From contig NZ_SAYU02000003.1 of assembly GCF_004025965.2 (NCBI RefSeq), positions 1 through 64,000 on the forward strand: a stretch of 64,000 bases of DNA. The letters are read 5' to 3'. The translations under genes and the position numbers were made by a program. The notes under the pieces are model-generated. The model did not search any database and had not been told where the DNA came from. It saw only the letters and a list, made by a program, of their open reading frames with translations. Numbering within the stretch: position 1 is the first letter of the stretch; every line of letters begins with the position of its first letter. Source of the DNA: Phycicoccus flavus (lineage in GTDB: Bacteria; Actinomycetota; Actinomycetes; Actinomycetales; Dermatophilaceae). Shown piece by piece: positions 25,488-35,394 of this stretch.

Positions 25488-26887
25488 GTCGTCTGCTCCT
25501 CCGTGCTCGCGAACCGGTCTCCGAGCCACCGTAGACCGGCGTCCCGGGAGGACTTGAACAGGGCCACGTCGCCGGCGCGCAGCTCTGCGCGCAGCAGGGT
25601 CTCGGCCGCGTCGGCGTCCTCGACGTGACGCACCCGGGTCTCTCCGCCGGCCGCGCGCGCGGCGTCCGCGAGGGGCCGGGCGGCCGCGCCGACGACGACG
25701 AGCTCGTCGACGCCGCGGGCCGCGGCCTCGGTGCCGACCTCGGCGTGGAGGGCGTCGGACTCCTCCCCGAGCTCGAGCATCGTGCCGAGCACGGCCCAGG
25801 TCCGCCGCCCCTCCCCCATCCGCTCCAGGGTGGCCAGGGCCGCGCGCATGGAGTCGGCGTTGGCGTTGTAGGCGTCGTTGACGACGGTGACGCCGTCGCG
25901 GCGCTCGGTGACCTCCATCCGCCAGCGGCTGCGCGGCCGGGCGGCGGCGAGGGCTTCGGCGACGTCGGGCAGGGCGAGCCCGAGCTCGAGGGCCACCGCC
26001 GCGACGGCGAGGGCGTTGCCGACGTGGTGGCGGCCGACGAGGCCCATGGTCACCTCGGCGGAGCCGTCCGGGGTCCGCAGCACGAAGGAGGGACGGCCGG
26101 CGGCGTCGAGGGCGACGTCGGTGGCGCGCACCTGCGCGTCCTCCGCCTCGCCGACGAGCACGACGCGGGCGGGGGTGACCTCGGCCATGGCCCGCACGGC
26201 GGGGTCGTCGGCGTTGAGGACGGCCAGCCCGTCCGCGGGCAGCGCGGCGGGCAGCTCGGACTTGGCCCGGGCGATGGCCTCGCGCGAGCCGAACTCGCCG
26301 ACGTGCGCGGTGCCGACGTTGAGGACGACGCCGACGCGCGGCGGGGCCATCGTCGCGAGGTAGGCGATGTGTCCGGCGCCGCGCGCGCCCATCTCGACGA
26401 CGAGGAAGCGGGTGTCGGGCGCCACCCGGCAGACGGTGAGCGGCACGCCGACCTCGGAGTTGTACGACCCGACGGGGGCGATCGTGGCCCCGGCGGTGCC
26501 GAGGACCTCGCCGAGCAGGTCCTTCGTGCTCGTCTTGCCGGAGGAGCCGGTGACGCCGACGACGGCGAGCCCGGGGCTGCGGTCGACGACCGAGCGGGCC
26601 AGCGCGGCGAACGCGTCCTGGGTGTCGGCGACGACGACGCACGGCAGGCCCTCGAGGGGCCGGGTGGTGAGGGCGGCGACGCACCCGTCGCGGAGGGCGG
26701 CGGCGGCGTAGTCGTGGCCGTCGGCGTGCTCGCCGACCCGGGCGACGTACAGCCCGCCCGGTCCGGCCTCGCGGGAGTCGGTGACGACCGGGCCGTCGAC
26801 GAGCAGGGCGCGGGCCTCGTCCTCGGTGACGCCGGCGAGCCGGCCGCCGGTGAGGACCGCGACCTCGGCCAGCGGGGTCGGGATCAC
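25484..26887 (-). CDS. murF: UDP-MurNAc-tripeptide--D-Ala-D-Ala ligase
   Basis: A 467-residue Mur ligase completing the pentapeptide precursor. P-loop [14 protein letters not shown] near residue 112, then [13 protein letters not shown], which is characteristic of MurF. The C-terminal domain has [16 protein letters not shown]. The GTG start at 26887 overlaps the murE stop by four bases. Confidence 0.96.
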   Translation of the reverse strand: MIPTPLAEVAVLTGGRLAGVTEDEARALLVDGPVVTDSREAGPGGLYVARVGEHADGHDYAAAALRDGCVAALTTRPLEGLPCVVVADTQDAFAALARSVVDRSPGLAVVGVTGSSGKTSTKDLLGEVLGTAGATIAPVGSYNSEVGVPLTVCRVAPDTRFLVVEMGARGAGHIAYLATMAPPRVGVVLNVGTAHVGEFGSREAIARAKSELPAALPADGLAVLNADDPAVRAMAEVTPARVVLVGEAEDAQVRATDVALDAAGRPSFVLRTPDGSAEVTMGLVGRHHVGNALAVAAVALELGLALPDVAEALAAARPRSRWRMEVTERRDGVTVVNDAYNANADSMRAALATLERMGEGRRTWAVLGTMLELGEESDALHAEVGTEAAARGVDELVVVGAAARPLADAARAAGGETRVRHVEDADAAETLLRAELRAGDVALFKSSRDAGLRWLGDRFASTEEQTT

Positions 26888-28440
26888 CGGGCCACCGCCC
26901 CGGCGGCGAGCCGCAGCGCCTCGCGCAGCTCGTCACGGTCGTCGAAGGGGTGGACGGTGCCGCCGACGTCCTGGCCGCTCTCGTGGCCCTTGCCGACGAC
27001 GGCGACGGTGGCCTGCTCGCCCTGCGCCCAGACGGCGGCGACGGCCTCGCGGACGGCCCGGCGGCGGTCCCCGACCTCGACGACCTCGACGTCGCGGCCG
27101 CCGTCGCGGACCTCGTCGGCGCCGGCGCGCACGGCGGCCCGGATGGCGGCCGGGTCCTCGGTGCGGGGGTTGTCGTCGGTGACGACGACGAGGTCGGCGA
27201 CGCTCGCGGCGGCGACGCCCATGGCGTGCCGCTTCTCGCGGTCGCGGTCCCCGCCGGCGCCGGTGACGCAGACGAGGCGGCCGGGGGTGACCGGCCGCAG
27301 CGCCCGCAGCGCCGCGGCGATGGCGTCCGGGGTGTGCGCGTAGTCGACGAGGGCCAGCGGCTGCTCGCCCGCCCCGTCGAGGACGACGCGCTCCATCCGG
27401 CCCGGCACGTGCGGGTCGGCGAGCACGGCCTCGCCCGCCGCGGCCGCGTCCTCGCCGAGCAGGACGAGGGCGGCGGCGGCCATCGCCGTGTTCGTCACGT
27501 TGAAGGCGCCGGGCAGGGCCGAGCGCAGCGCCAGCGCCACCCCGTCCGGTCCGGTGAGGACGAAGGCCGCGGGGTCCTCGCCGTCGGGCGTGGCCACCCA
27601 GTCGGCCTCGGGCGCGTCGCCGCCGGGCGCGCCCGTGGCCAGGGTCTGCACCGGGACCCGCGCCTCGACGGCCAGCCGGTGGCCCCAGGCGTCGTCGACG
27701 CACACGAGCCCTCGGCGTGCGCGCTGCGGCGTGAAGAGCGAGGCCTTGGCCCGGAAATAGTCCTCCATGCCGTCGTGGAAGTCGAGGTGGTCCTGGCTGA
27801 GGTTGGTGAAGAGCGCGACGTCGTACACGGCACCGTCGACCCGGTGCTGGGCCAGGGCGTGGCTCGAGACCTCCATGACGAGGGTGTCGAGGCGCCGCTC
27901 GGTCATCACGGCGAGCAGCGCGTGCAGCTCGGGGGCCTCGGGCGTCGTGCGGACGCTGTCGACGCGCTCGTCGCCGATCCGGGTCTCGACCGTGCCGATG
28001 AGCCCCGGCGCGCGGCCGAGGGCCCACAGCGCGGAGTGGACGAGGTAGGCGGTCGTCGTCTTGCCGTTGGTGCCGGTGATGCCGACGAGCCGCAGCGCCG
28101 GGTCCTCGGTGCCGTAGACGCGGGCGGCGACGGCCCCGAGGACGGCCCGCGGGTCGGCGACGACGACGGCCGGCAGGGCGACTCCCGCGTCCGCCGCCCG
28201 GCGGGCGCCCTCGTCGTCGGTGAGGAGGGCCGCCGCGCCGGAGGTGGCGGCCGCGGCGGCGAAGTCGGCGCCGTGCGCGCGGGCGCCCGGCAACGCGGCG
28301 TACAGGTCGCCCGGGAGCACCCCGCGGGAGTCCAGCGTCACGCCCGTGACGTCCGTCGCGGACCCGGGGACGGGTGCCCCGACGAGCGTCGCGACCTCCG
28401 TCAGCGGGGTGCGGCGCGGAGAGGTCGGCCGGGGGAACAC
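26884..28440 (-). CDS. murE: UDP-MurNAc-tripeptide synthetase (meso-DAP-adding type)
   Basis: A 518-residue ligase adding the third stem amino acid. P-loop [14 protein letters not shown] (about residue 120); the substrate block is [14 protein letters not shown]. Near the C-terminus it has [10 protein letters not shown], the DNPR motif associated with meso-diaminopimelate rather than lysine, so DAP peptidoglycan is inferred. The GTG at 28440 was chosen from the start of conserved sequence; only a weak GTAGGG precedes it. It begins 11 bases after ftsI. Confidence 0.95.
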   Translation of the reverse strand: MFPRPTSPRRTPLTEVATLVGAPVPGSATDVTGVTLDSRGVLPGDLYAALPGARAHGADFAAAAATSGAAALLTDDEGARRAADAGVALPAVVVADPRAVLGAVAARVYGTEDPALRLVGITGTNGKTTTAYLVHSALWALGRAPGLIGTVETRIGDERVDSVRTTPEAPELHALLAVMTERRLDTLVMEVSSHALAQHRVDGAVYDVALFTNLSQDHLDFHDGMEDYFRAKASLFTPQRARRGLVCVDDAWGHRLAVEARVPVQTLATGAPGGDAPEADWVATPDGEDPAAFVLTGPDGVALALRSALPGAFNVTNTAMAAAALVLLGEDAAAAGEAVLADPHVPGRMERVVLDGAGEQPLALVDYAHTPDAIAAALRALRPVTPGRLVCVTGAGGDRDREKRHAMGVAAASVADLVVVTDDNPRTEDPAAIRAAVRAGADEVRDGGRDVEVVEVGDRRRAVREAVAAVWAQGEQATVAVVGKGHESGQDVGGTVHPFDDRDELREALRLAAGAVAR

Positions 28441-28451
28441 GTCGCGAGACC

Positions 28452-30635
28452 CTACCGTCTGCTGTGCTCGACGCCGTCGCGCAGGAGGGTGGGGTCGGCG
28501 AGTGCCTTCTCCGGGTCCACCTCGAGCGTGAGCTTCGGCGACTTGCGCCCCGTCGGGGGGATCTTCAGCTCCTGGAGGGCGTAGGTCGCGATGTCCTTGA
28601 ACACCGGCCCCGCGACGTAGCCGCCGAAGTAGGGGTAGCGCGGCTTCTGGACGATGACGGCGACGACGATCTGCGGGTCGTCGGCCGGGGCGTAGCCGAT
28701 GAAGCTCGCCGTGTAGCCGCTGTACTTGCGCTTGGTCTCGTCGTAGAAGTCGGCGGTCCCGGTCTTGCCCGCGATGCGGTAGCCGGGCACCTCGGCCTCC
28801 GGCGCGGTCCCCTCGTCGCTGACGACGCCCTCGAGCATCCGCGAGACGTCGTTCGCGGTGCGCGGCGAGACGACCCGCTTGGTCGGCGAGGCCGGCATCT
28901 CGTGCGTCGTGCCGTCGGCGTCGGTGACCGAGTCGATGAGCCGCGGCGAGCAGCGGACCCCGCCGTTGGCGATGGTCTGGAAGACGCTGGCGTCCTGGAC
29001 GGCCGTCACCGAGACGCCCTGGCCGAAGGCGACGGTGGCCTGCTGGGTGCCGCTCCACTTCGAGGACGGGGTGAGGATGCCGCCGGACTCGCCCGGGTAG
29101 CCGAGGCCGGAGGTCCGGCCCAGCCCGAACTTGCGGAAGTAGCGCTCCAGCGTCGAGGACTTGAGGGTCTCGCTGACGAGGATGGTCCCGATGTTGCTGG
29201 ACTCGGCGAGGGTGCCGGCGACCGTCCGGTACTCCGTGGGGTGCTCGTGGCTGTCCTTGAAGCTCTTGTCGTAGCGCGGCAGCCGGTTGGGGATGACGAC
29301 CGGCGTCGACGGGGTCACCGTCCCCTCCTGAAGCGCGGCGGCCATCGTCATGATCTTCGCGGTCGAACCGGGCTCGAAGACGTCGCTGAAGGCCTTGTTG
29401 TCCAGCTGCGCACCGTCCTTGCCGACGTCGGTGTTCGGGTTGAACGTCGGGTAGGAGGCCACCGAGAGCAGGTCGCAGGACTTGGCGTCCATGATGACGA
29501 CGGTGCCGCTCGTCGCCTTGGTCTGCTGGATCCGCTGGGCCAGCGCGTTCTGGGCGTACCACTGCAGCGAGGAGTTGATGGTGAGCCGGACGTCCTGGCC
29601 GTCGACCGCCGGGGTGACGCTGCTCTGCCCAGCCGGGATGGCCGTGCCGTCGGCGCCCTCCTCGTAGGTCTGCTTGCCGGGCGTGCCCTGGAGCTGCTCG
29701 TCGGCCATGAGCTCGACACCCCCGCCGGGCTTGCCGTCGTCGAGGACGTAGCCGACGAGCGCGGCGGTCGTCTGCCCCTGCGGGTAGGTCCGCTCGGACC
29801 GGGTCTCGCGGCGGTCGCGGGCGATGCCGGGGATGCCGAGCGCCGCGATGCGGTTCCAGGTCAGCGGGGTGACGTCCTTGCTGAGGATGCGGTACCTGCT
29901 CGTCCCGGTCAGCTCGGTGACGAGCTCGTCGACCGAGGTGCCGAGCAGTGGCGCGAGCTCCTCGGCGGCGGCCCGGACGGCGTCGGCGCTCGTCGCGGGG
30001 TCGCACGTGGGCCGCGAAGTGCCGTACGTGCACACCGCCTGCTGGTTGGCGACGACGACCTCGCGCACGACGCTGGAGGCGAGCACGGTGCCGTCGGCGG
30101 AGAGGATCTGCCCGCGCATGGCCGGGAGGATCTGCGCGGCCACCCGCTGGGACTCGGCCTCGGCGGCGACGGCGTGGGCGTCCAGGCCCTGCAGGCGCAC
30201 GAGCTGGGCACCGAAGATGCTCAGCACGAAGACGACGGCGACGGTCAGGGTGCGCATCCGGCGGCGCGGGCTCGGCCCCGGGCCGCTCGGACGACGCGGC
30301 GGGCGACGGGGGTCACGGCCCCCCGGGCCGCGGCCGCCGGGACCCGCGGCCCGGCTCGCCCCGGCGTCGGGCCGCGTGCCGTTCCGGGGTCCGGGCTTCC
30401 TGGGCCCGGGCTTCCTGGGCCCGGGCGTCGAGGGAGTGCTGTTCCTCGGCGTGGGACGCGCCCCGGCCGGCGCGCCCGCCGCCGGCCTCGGCCGCGCGGT
30501 CCCGCGGGTGCGGGGGGTGCCCCCGGCCTGCCCCGCCGCCCCCTGCGAGCGACGGGGACGACCCGTGGGCGCACCGCGGCGCGGTGCCGGACCGGACGGG
30601 CGGCGGCCCGGCGGCGGTGGCTTCGGCGGGGTCAC
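28452..30635 (-). CDS. ftsI: Septal transpeptidase FtsI (class B penicillin-binding protein)
   Basis: A 727-residue bitopic membrane enzyme that crosslinks septal peptidoglycan with FtsW. About 125 N-terminal residues are Pro/Arg/Gly-rich and cytoplasmic, far longer than in E. coli. One membrane segment (LTVAVVFVLSIFGAQLVRL) follows, then the dimerisation domain. Transpeptidase motifs are STAK with Ser424, SSN at about 479 and KTG at 624. The GTG at 30635 has AGGAG upstream. It follows ftsL by 17 bases. The disordered lead may interact with other division proteins, but this cannot be shown from sequence. Confidence 0.95.
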   Translation of the reverse strand: MTPPKPPPPGRRPSGPAPRRGAPTGRPRRSQGAAGQAGGTPRTRGTARPRPAAGAPAGARPTPRNSTPSTPGPRKPGPRKPGPRNGTRPDAGASRAAGPGGRGPGGRDPRRPPRRPSGPGPSPRRRMRTLTVAVVFVLSIFGAQLVRLQGLDAHAVAAEAESQRVAAQILPAMRGQILSADGTVLASSVVREVVVANQQAVCTYGTSRPTCDPATSADAVRAAAEELAPLLGTSVDELVTELTGTSRYRILSKDVTPLTWNRIAALGIPGIARDRRETRSERTYPQGQTTAALVGYVLDDGKPGGGVELMADEQLQGTPGKQTYEEGADGTAIPAGQSSVTPAVDGQDVRLTINSSLQWYAQNALAQRIQQTKATSGTVVIMDAKSCDLLSVASYPTFNPNTDVGKDGAQLDNKAFSDVFEPGSTAKIMTMAAALQEGTVTPSTPVVIPNRLPRYDKSFKDSHEHPTEYRTVAGTLAESSNIGTILVSETLKSSTLERYFRKFGLGRTSGLGYPGESGGILTPSSKWSGTQQATVAFGQGVSVTAVQDASVFQTIANGGVRCSPRLIDSVTDADGTTHEMPASPTKRVVSPRTANDVSRMLEGVVSDEGTAPEAEVPGYRIAGKTGTADFYDETKRKYSGYTASFIGYAPADDPQIVVAVIVQKPRYPYFGGYVAGPVFKDIATYALQELKIPPTGRKSPKLTLEVDPEKALADPTLLRDGVEHSRR

Positions 30636-30652
30636 GGTGCTCCTGCGGACGG

Positions 30653-31135
30653 TCAGCGACGGGGGGCGGTGGGGGCGGCGCGCGGCGCGGGCCGCACGAC
30701 CTTCGAGGACTCGGTGACCACGCTAAAGCGCTCGTCCGCACGGGCTTTCGACGCCACGCCGAGGACCCGGTCGTCGGAGAGCCGGAGGAAGGCCGCCGTC
30801 CGGGCCGGGACCATGCCCAGCTGCCGCGCCTCGCGGGCCAGCGGACCCGGACCGGAGACGGTGTCGAGGGCGTGGCGCAGGTCGTCCTGGGTGTCGGTGA
30901 GCTCGTCGGAGCGGTGCTGGAGGTCGCGCATCGTGAACGAGCCCTTGGCCATCGCCGTGTTGAGCAGGAGCACCCCGACGAGCCCGCCGAGGAGCAGGGC
31001 GACGCAGAGCGCGACGAACAGCCCGCTGCCGTCGGCGGCGGGCGGGGCGACGACCCGCAGCCGTCGCGGCGTGGGGCCGGTGGCCCGGCGCGGCGCGAGT
31101 CGGTGCTGCGGGCGGGCCGCGGCGGTCTGGCTCAC
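30653..31135 (-). CDS. ftsL: FtsL-like division protein
   Basis: A 160-residue bitopic protein: a basic cytoplasmic lead, one membrane segment at about residues 39-61 ([19 protein letters not shown]), then an extracellular coiled coil ([20 protein letters not shown]). FtsL sequences diverge strongly, so the call depends on topology and on its place between rsmH and ftsI. It would pair with an FtsB/DivIC partner and with FtsQ. The GTG at 31135 overlaps rsmH (GTGA). Confidence 0.85.
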   Translation of the reverse strand: MSQTAAARPQHRLAPRRATGPTPRRLRVVAPPAADGSGLFVALCVALLLGGLVGVLLLNTAMAKGSFTMRDLQHRSDELTDTQDDLRHALDTVSGPGPLAREARQLGMVPARTAAFLRLSDDRVLGVASKARADERFSVVTESSKVVRPAPRAAPTAPRR

Positions 31136-32103
31136 GGGTGTCCTCCTGTCGTGAGACGCTCCGCGGCCCGCAGTCGGGCCGAGGCGGATCGGGGGTTGGC
31201 GTGCCGTTCGGCGTCGGTGGGTACCTCGGCCCCGCGGGTCAGCAGCCGCAGGTACGCGGCGTCCTCGGGGCGCTCCACCGGCATGCCGGCCGGGGCGGCG
31301 CTGCGGGCGCCGGCGGCCAGGACCCGCTTGGCGATCCGGTCCTCGAGGGAGTGGTAGGAGAGGACGACGATCCGCCCGCCCGGGGCCAGGGCCGCGACGG
31401 CGGCGTCGGCCGCGTGCTGCCAGACCTCGAGCTCGGCGTTGACCTCGATGCGCAGCGCCTGGAAGGTCCGCTTGGCGGGGTGCCCGCCGGTGCGCTGGGC
31501 CGCGGCCGGGATGGCACCGCGGATGGTCTCGACGAGCCGGGCCGAGGTCGTGAACGGCTCGGTCTCGCGCTCCCGCAGCACCGCCGAGGCGATGCGGCCC
31601 GCGAAGCGCTCCTCGCCGTAGGTGCGCAGCACCCGCGCCAGGTCGCCGTGGGAGTAGGTGTTGAGGACGTCGGCGGCGGTCCGGCCGGTCCCCTGGTCCA
31701 TCCGCATGTCCAGCGGCGCGTCGTGCCGGTAGGCGAAGCCGCGCTCCTCCTCGTCGAGCTGGTAGGAGGAGACGCCGAGGTCGAAGAGGATGCCCCGGGC
31801 GAGGCCGTCGGCCTCCTGGGCGAGGACGTCGGCGATCTCGTCGTAGACGGCGTGGACGGCGGTGAAGCGCTCGCCGAACGGGGCCAGCCGCGCGCGGGCG
31901 ATCTCGATGGCCTCGGCGTCGCGGTCGAGCCCGACGACCCGCGCCTGCGGGCAGCGCCGCAGGAGCGCCTCGCTGTGCCCGCCCATCCCGAGGGTGGCGT
32001 CGACGCAGACGCTGCCGGCGTCGGCCAGCGCGGGCTCGAGCAGCGTCAGGACGCGCTCGAGGAACACCGGCACGTGGCGGTCGGCGGCGGGCTGGTCGGA
32101 CAT
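31132..32103 (-). CDS. rsmH: 16S rRNA (cytosine1402-N4)-methyltransferase RsmH
   Basis: A 323-residue SAM-dependent enzyme methylating C1402 at the ribosomal P site (formerly MraW). Starts [10 protein letters not shown], with the SAM loop [33 protein letters not shown] and [11 protein letters not shown] are family signatures. The ATG at 32103 has GAGGAG at good spacing. A longer frame starting at 32187 has no conserved sequence. A 186-base spacer without a gene separates it from mraZ. Confidence 0.96.
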   Translation of the reverse strand: MSDQPAADRHVPVFLERVLTLLEPALADAGSVCVDATLGMGGHSEALLRRCPQARVVGLDRDAEAIEIARARLAPFGERFTAVHAVYDEIADVLAQEADGLARGILFDLGVSSYQLDEEERGFAYRHDAPLDMRMDQGTGRTAADVLNTYSHGDLARVLRTYGEERFAGRIASAVLRERETEPFTTSARLVETIRGAIPAAAQRTGGHPAKRTFQALRIEVNAELEVWQHAADAAVAALAPGGRIVVLSYHSLEDRIAKRVLAAGARSAAPAGMPVERPEDAAYLRLLTRGAEVPTDAERHANPRSASARLRAAERLTTGGHP

Positions 32104-32289
32104 CTCACTCCTCTCGGGGTCCGGGGCGGGGGTGGTCTGCGGGCGGAGGGCCGGGACGACCCGGCGGCGGGTCCCCATCCGATCCACGCCCGGCGCGGGG
32201 GAAGACGCGTCGGGAGCGGGTCGGCTGGAGGCCGGCGGCCGGGTCGGTGGTGGGGCGTGGTGGAGGTCGGGGGGCGGAGGTCCGGAGGG
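32104..32289 (-). other. mraZ-rsmH spacer without a recognisable feature
   Basis: 186 bases between the mraZ stop and the rsmH ATG. Apart from the rsmH Shine-Dalgarno site, I see no convincing hairpin, promoter or small gene. Confidence 0.5.
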
Positions 32290-32739
32290 TCAGAGGCCGG
32301 GGACCACCTCCTCGGTGCCGGCCGAGTAGGCGGAGTAGGCGGGCATGACCTGGTCGAGGTACTCGCCCCAGCGGGCGGTGTCCCACACCTCGAGGCGCGA
32401 GCCGTTGCCGATGACGGTGCAGTCCTTGTCCAGCCCCGCGTAGGCACGCAGGGCCGCGGGCACGGTGACCCGGCCCTGCTTGTCCGGCGTGTCCGGGTGG
32501 GCGCTGGCGCGGAAGACGCGGACGAAGTCGCGCACGCCCTTGGTCGAGCCGGAGACCGACTGCATGCCCTGGGAGATGCGGTGGAACTCGGCGGTGGGGA
32601 AGACGTAGAGGCAGGCCTCCTGGCCGCGGGTGATGACGAGCCCCTCGGCGAGGGCGCCGCGGAAGCGGGCCGGGAGGAAGAGGCGGCCCTTCTCGTCGAG
32701 CCGGGGCGTGTGGGTGCCGAGGAACTCGTCCACCGACAT
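32290..32739 (-). CDS. mraZ: Transcriptional regulator MraZ
   Basis: A 149-residue protein with two AbrB/SpoVT-type swapped-hairpin domains: LGTHTPRLDEKGRLFLPARF (about residue 6) and DTPDKQGRVTVPAALRAYAG (about residue 80). MraZ forms a ring that binds spaced TGGGN-type repeats in its own promoter and represses the dcw cluster in E. coli. The ATG at 32739 has AGGAGG two to eight bases upstream. It is the first gene of the cluster. Matching boxes lie 44-72 bases upstream. Confidence 0.96.
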   Translation of the reverse strand: MSVDEFLGTHTPRLDEKGRLFLPARFRGALAEGLVITRGQEACLYVFPTAEFHRISQGMQSVSGSTKGVRDFVRVFRASAHPDTPDKQGRVTVPAALRAYAGLDKDCTVIGNGSRLEVWDTARWGEYLDQVMPAYSAYSAGTEEVVPGL

Positions 32740-32782
32740 CACCTCCTGGCCCGCCCGGTGGCTCCCTCTCGCCTCCGGATTC

Positions 32783-32810
32783 CCCCACTTTACTCCACCC
32801 AGACCCTCCA
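32783..32810 (-). promoter_or_regulatory. MraZ boxes upstream of mraZ
   Basis: On the minus strand TGGAG (32797-32793), five bases TAAAG, TGGGG (32787-32783): repeat spacing of exactly 10, as in known MraZ operators (TGGGN with 5-base spacers). A further TGGAG at 32810-32806 is 13 bases upstream. The spacer TAAAG plus T forms a possible -10 (TAAAGT), which would make binding repressive. Confidence 0.65.
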
Positions 32811-32870
32811 CGACGCGAATTCTGGGCGAGAACGCGCCCCACGTCGCACGAAGGTCCAGGTCAACAGCGG

Positions 32871-32885
32871 TGGAGCGAAGTGGGG
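32871..32885 (+). promoter_or_regulatory. MraZ-like boxes facing the MoxR operon
   Basis: On the plus strand TGGAG (32871-32875), CGAAG, TGGGG (32881-32885): the same bipartite pattern and 10-base repeat spacing as the mraZ side, in the opposite orientation. The flanking bases GG before and GAA after are also shared. It lies about 230 bases before the MoxR GTG. Confidence 0.5.
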
Positions 32886-33113
32886 AAGATTCTCGTTGCC
32901 GGGGTTGCCCGCCCCGCTCGTCGACCGCGTCGACTCCCGCGCCGGTGCCGCGCGACCGCCGATCGGGCCCGGAGCACGGCCCCAGGTGGGGCACGGTGGG
33001 TGGTGGTGGGAGCGGTTCCGTCCTCCTCGTCGCCGGCGTGTAGCAAGATCGAGGGCACTCCGGCACCGCCTCTGTCGTTGGGCGGGGGACGGACCGACGA
33101 AGGGACCCCTCGC

Positions 33114-34115
33114 GTGAGCGACCTCGAGCACGACCGCCGCACGACCACCGACCCCGCACGGGGCGCCTCGCTGGACCAGGTCCTGCAGATGTCCGCCTCG
33201 CTGATGTCGGCGATGAACTCGGTCATCGAGGGGAAGCAGTCGGTCGTCCGCACCGCGATCACCGTGCTGCTCGCCGAGGGACACCTGCTCCTGGAGGACG
33301 TGCCGGGCACCGGGAAGACGCTGCTGGCCAAGACCCTCGGCCGCTGCATCGACGCCTCGGTCCGCCGGGTGCAGTTCACCCCCGACCTGCTGCCGAGCGA
33401 CATCACCGGCGTCTCCGTCTACAACCAGGACGTCCGCGACTTCGAGTTCCGGCCCGGCGCGATCTTCGCCAACGTCGTCGTCGGGGACGAGATCAACCGC
33501 GCCTCCCCGAAGACCCAGAGCGCGCTGCTGGAGTCGATGGAGGAGGTCCAGGTCACCGTCGACGGGACGACCTACGGCCTGCCCCGGCCCTTCATCGTCA
33601 TGGCGACCCAGAACCCCATCGAGATGGAGGGCACCTACCCCCTCCCGGAGGCGCAGCGGGACCGCTTCATGGCCCGCATCTCCATGGGCTACCCCTCCGC
33701 CCGCGCCGAGCTCGACATGCTCGACACCCACGGCGGGGTCTCGCCGCTGGAGGGGCTGCAGCCGGTCACCGACGCCGCGACCGTGCAGGCCATGGTCGAG
33801 GCCGTCCGCCGGGTGCACGCCTCCCCCGCCGTCCGGCAGTACATCGTCGACCTCGCCCACGCGACCCGGTCCAGCTCCGCGCTGCGGCTCGGCGCCTCCC
33901 CCCGCGCCACGCTGCACCTGCTGCGCGCGGCCCGCGCCCACGCCGCGCTCGCCGGCCGGGACCACGTGCTGCCCGACGACGTCCAGCAGGTCGCGGTCCC
34001 GGTCGTCGCGCACCGGCTCATCCCCACCGGGGAGACCCAGATGGCCCGCCGCACCCCGGCCGACGTCCTGAACGACCTGCTCCAGCGGGTCCGCGTCCCC
34101 GCCCCCACCCGCTGA
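33114..34115 (+). CDS. MoxR-family AAA+ ATPase
   Basis: A 333-residue cytoplasmic ATPase. Walker A is EDVPGTGKTLLAKTL (about residues 60-74), Walker B is VVVGDEINRASPKTQSALLE, and sensor 1 is FIVMATQNPIE. MoxR proteins act as chaperone-like factors, usually next to DUF58 genes. The GTG at 33114 has AAGGGA upstream. The DUF58 gene follows after four bases. Substrate unknown; context suggests maturation of an envelope complex with the two following genes. Confidence 0.92.
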   Translation: MSDLEHDRRTTTDPARGASLDQVLQMSASLMSAMNSVIEGKQSVVRTAITVLLAEGHLLLEDVPGTGKTLLAKTLGRCIDASVRRVQFTPDLLPSDITGVSVYNQDVRDFEFRPGAIFANVVVGDEINRASPKTQSALLESMEEVQVTVDGTTYGLPRPFIVMATQNPIEMEGTYPLPEAQRDRFMARISMGYPSARAELDMLDTHGGVSPLEGLQPVTDAATVQAMVEAVRRVHASPAVRQYIVDLAHATRSSSALRLGASPRATLHLLRAARAHAALAGRDHVLPDDVQQVAVPVVAHRLIPTGETQMARRTPADVLNDLLQRVRVPAPTR

Positions 34116-34119
34116 GCCC

Positions 34120-35394
34120 GTGCGTGCGCTGACGGCCACCCTCACCACCCGCGGGGCCTGCTTCGCCGGCTGCGGGCTCGTGCTCGTCGCCGCGGGCGTC
34201 CTCCTCGGCCAGCACGACGTCACCCGGGTCGGGGTCCTCCTGCTCGTGCTCGTCGGGCTGTGCCTGCTGCTCGTGCGGCGCCACGGCCTGCGGGTCGAGG
34301 TCGCCCGCACCCTCTCCCCCGGCCAGGTCGCCATCGACCAGCGGTCCCTCGTCACCGTCGCCGTCCGCAACACCGAGGACGCGCCCACCCCGATCCTCAT
34401 GGCCGAGGAGTCGATGGACTACGCGCTCGGCGACCGGCCCCGCTTCGTCCTGCCGTCGCTGCGCCCCGGTGCGACCCGCGAGGTGCAGTACGCCGTCCGC
34501 TCGCACACCCGCGGCGTGCACCGCGTGGGACCCCTGCGGGTCCGGGTGCGCGACCCCTTCGGCCTCACCCTGCGCACCGCGGCGGTGAGCGGCGAAGCCG
34601 AGGTCGTCGTCCTCCCCCGCGTGGTCCCCCTGGCGATGGCCCGCTCGCTCGGCAGCGGCATCGGCAGCGAGGGCTCGATCCCGCACATGGTCGCCCTGCA
34701 CGGCGAGGACGACCAGACCATCCGCGAGTACCGCGACGGCGACGACCTCCGCCGCATCCACTGGCCCGCCACCGCCCGCACCGGCGACCTCATGGTCCGC
34801 CAGGAGGACCGGCCCGCGAAGCGCCGCGGGGTCGTCCTGCACGACAGCCGGGCGGTCGGCCACGCCGGCACCGGGCGCGCCGGCTCCTTCGAGTGGGCGG
34901 TGACGATGGCCGCCTCCGTCGTCGGGCACCTCGTCGACTCCCGGTACGCCGTGCACCTCCTCGTCGCCGACCCCGGCACCGACAGCGGCACCCGCCACGA
35001 CGACTCCATGCCCGGCGCCCTCGACGCCCTGGCCCGGATCACCCCGACCGGCGAGGACTCGACCCGGGCGCTGCTCCACGACGCGAGCACCCTCACCGCC
35101 CAGGGCGGGCTCGTCGTCTACGTCGGCGGACCGCTGCCGGACGACGACGCGCACACCCTCGCCGCCCTCCGCCAGCCCGGTTCCAGCGCTGTCGCCCTCG
35201 TCGTCGAGCCCCGCTCCTTCGCGGGCCGCCGCGCGAGCGGGACCCCGGAGGCCGGCAGCGAGTCCTCGGCCAGGGCGACGACCGGCACCCTGTCGTCCTC
35301 GGGCTGGCTCACGGCGGTGGTCGAGGCCGGCACCGACCCGGCGCAGGCCTGGTCGACCGCCGTCGGCGGCGTCCTCGCGGGGGCCGGCCGATGA
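34120..35394 (+). CDS. DUF58-domain membrane protein
   Basis: A 424-residue protein starting with a two-helix membrane hairpin (ACFAGCGLVLVAAGVLLG and VGVLLLVLVGLCLLLV), then a beta-rich region, then the DUF58 signature REYRDGDDLRRIHWPATART (about residue 203). The C-terminal part resembles a von Willebrand A fold. Members pair with MoxR ATPases, whose partner they probably are. The GTG at 34120 follows the MoxR stop by four bases; its stop overlaps the next ATG. Confidence 0.9.
   Translation: MRALTATLTTRGACFAGCGLVLVAAGVLLGQHDVTRVGVLLLVLVGLCLLLVRRHGLRVEVARTLSPGQVAIDQRSLVTVAVRNTEDAPTPILMAEESMDYALGDRPRFVLPSLRPGATREVQYAVRSHTRGVHRVGPLRVRVRDPFGLTLRTAAVSGEAEVVVLPRVVPLAMARSLGSGIGSEGSIPHMVALHGEDDQTIREYRDGDDLRRIHWPATARTGDLMVRQEDRPAKRRGVVLHDSRAVGHAGTGRAGSFEWAVTMAASVVGHLVDSRYAVHLLVADPGTDSGTRHDDSMPGALDALARITPTGEDSTRALLHDASTLTAQGGLVVYVGGPLPDDDAHTLAALRQPGSSAVALVVEPRSFAGRRASGTPEAGSESSARATTGTLSSSGWLTAVVEAGTDPAQAWSTAVGGVLAGAGR

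Larger units (their letters stand above)
32740..33113. promoter_or_regulatory. Divergent promoter region between mraZ and the MoxR operon
   Basis: This 374-base gene-free region contains two sets of MraZ-like boxes, one per strand, described separately. On the mraZ side, TAAAGT (minus strand, inside the boxes) fits a -10 element. On the MoxR side, AAGGGA at about 33100 is the ribosome-binding site of the GTG at 33114. No gene is visible inside. Confidence 0.6.

Noticed and set aside
34260-35390. Upstream extension of the transglutaminase frame to 1147 residues
   Set aside because: That part lies out of frame over the DUF58 gene and is Arg/Pro-rich noise; the ATG at 35391 overlaps the DUF58 stop in the usual way.
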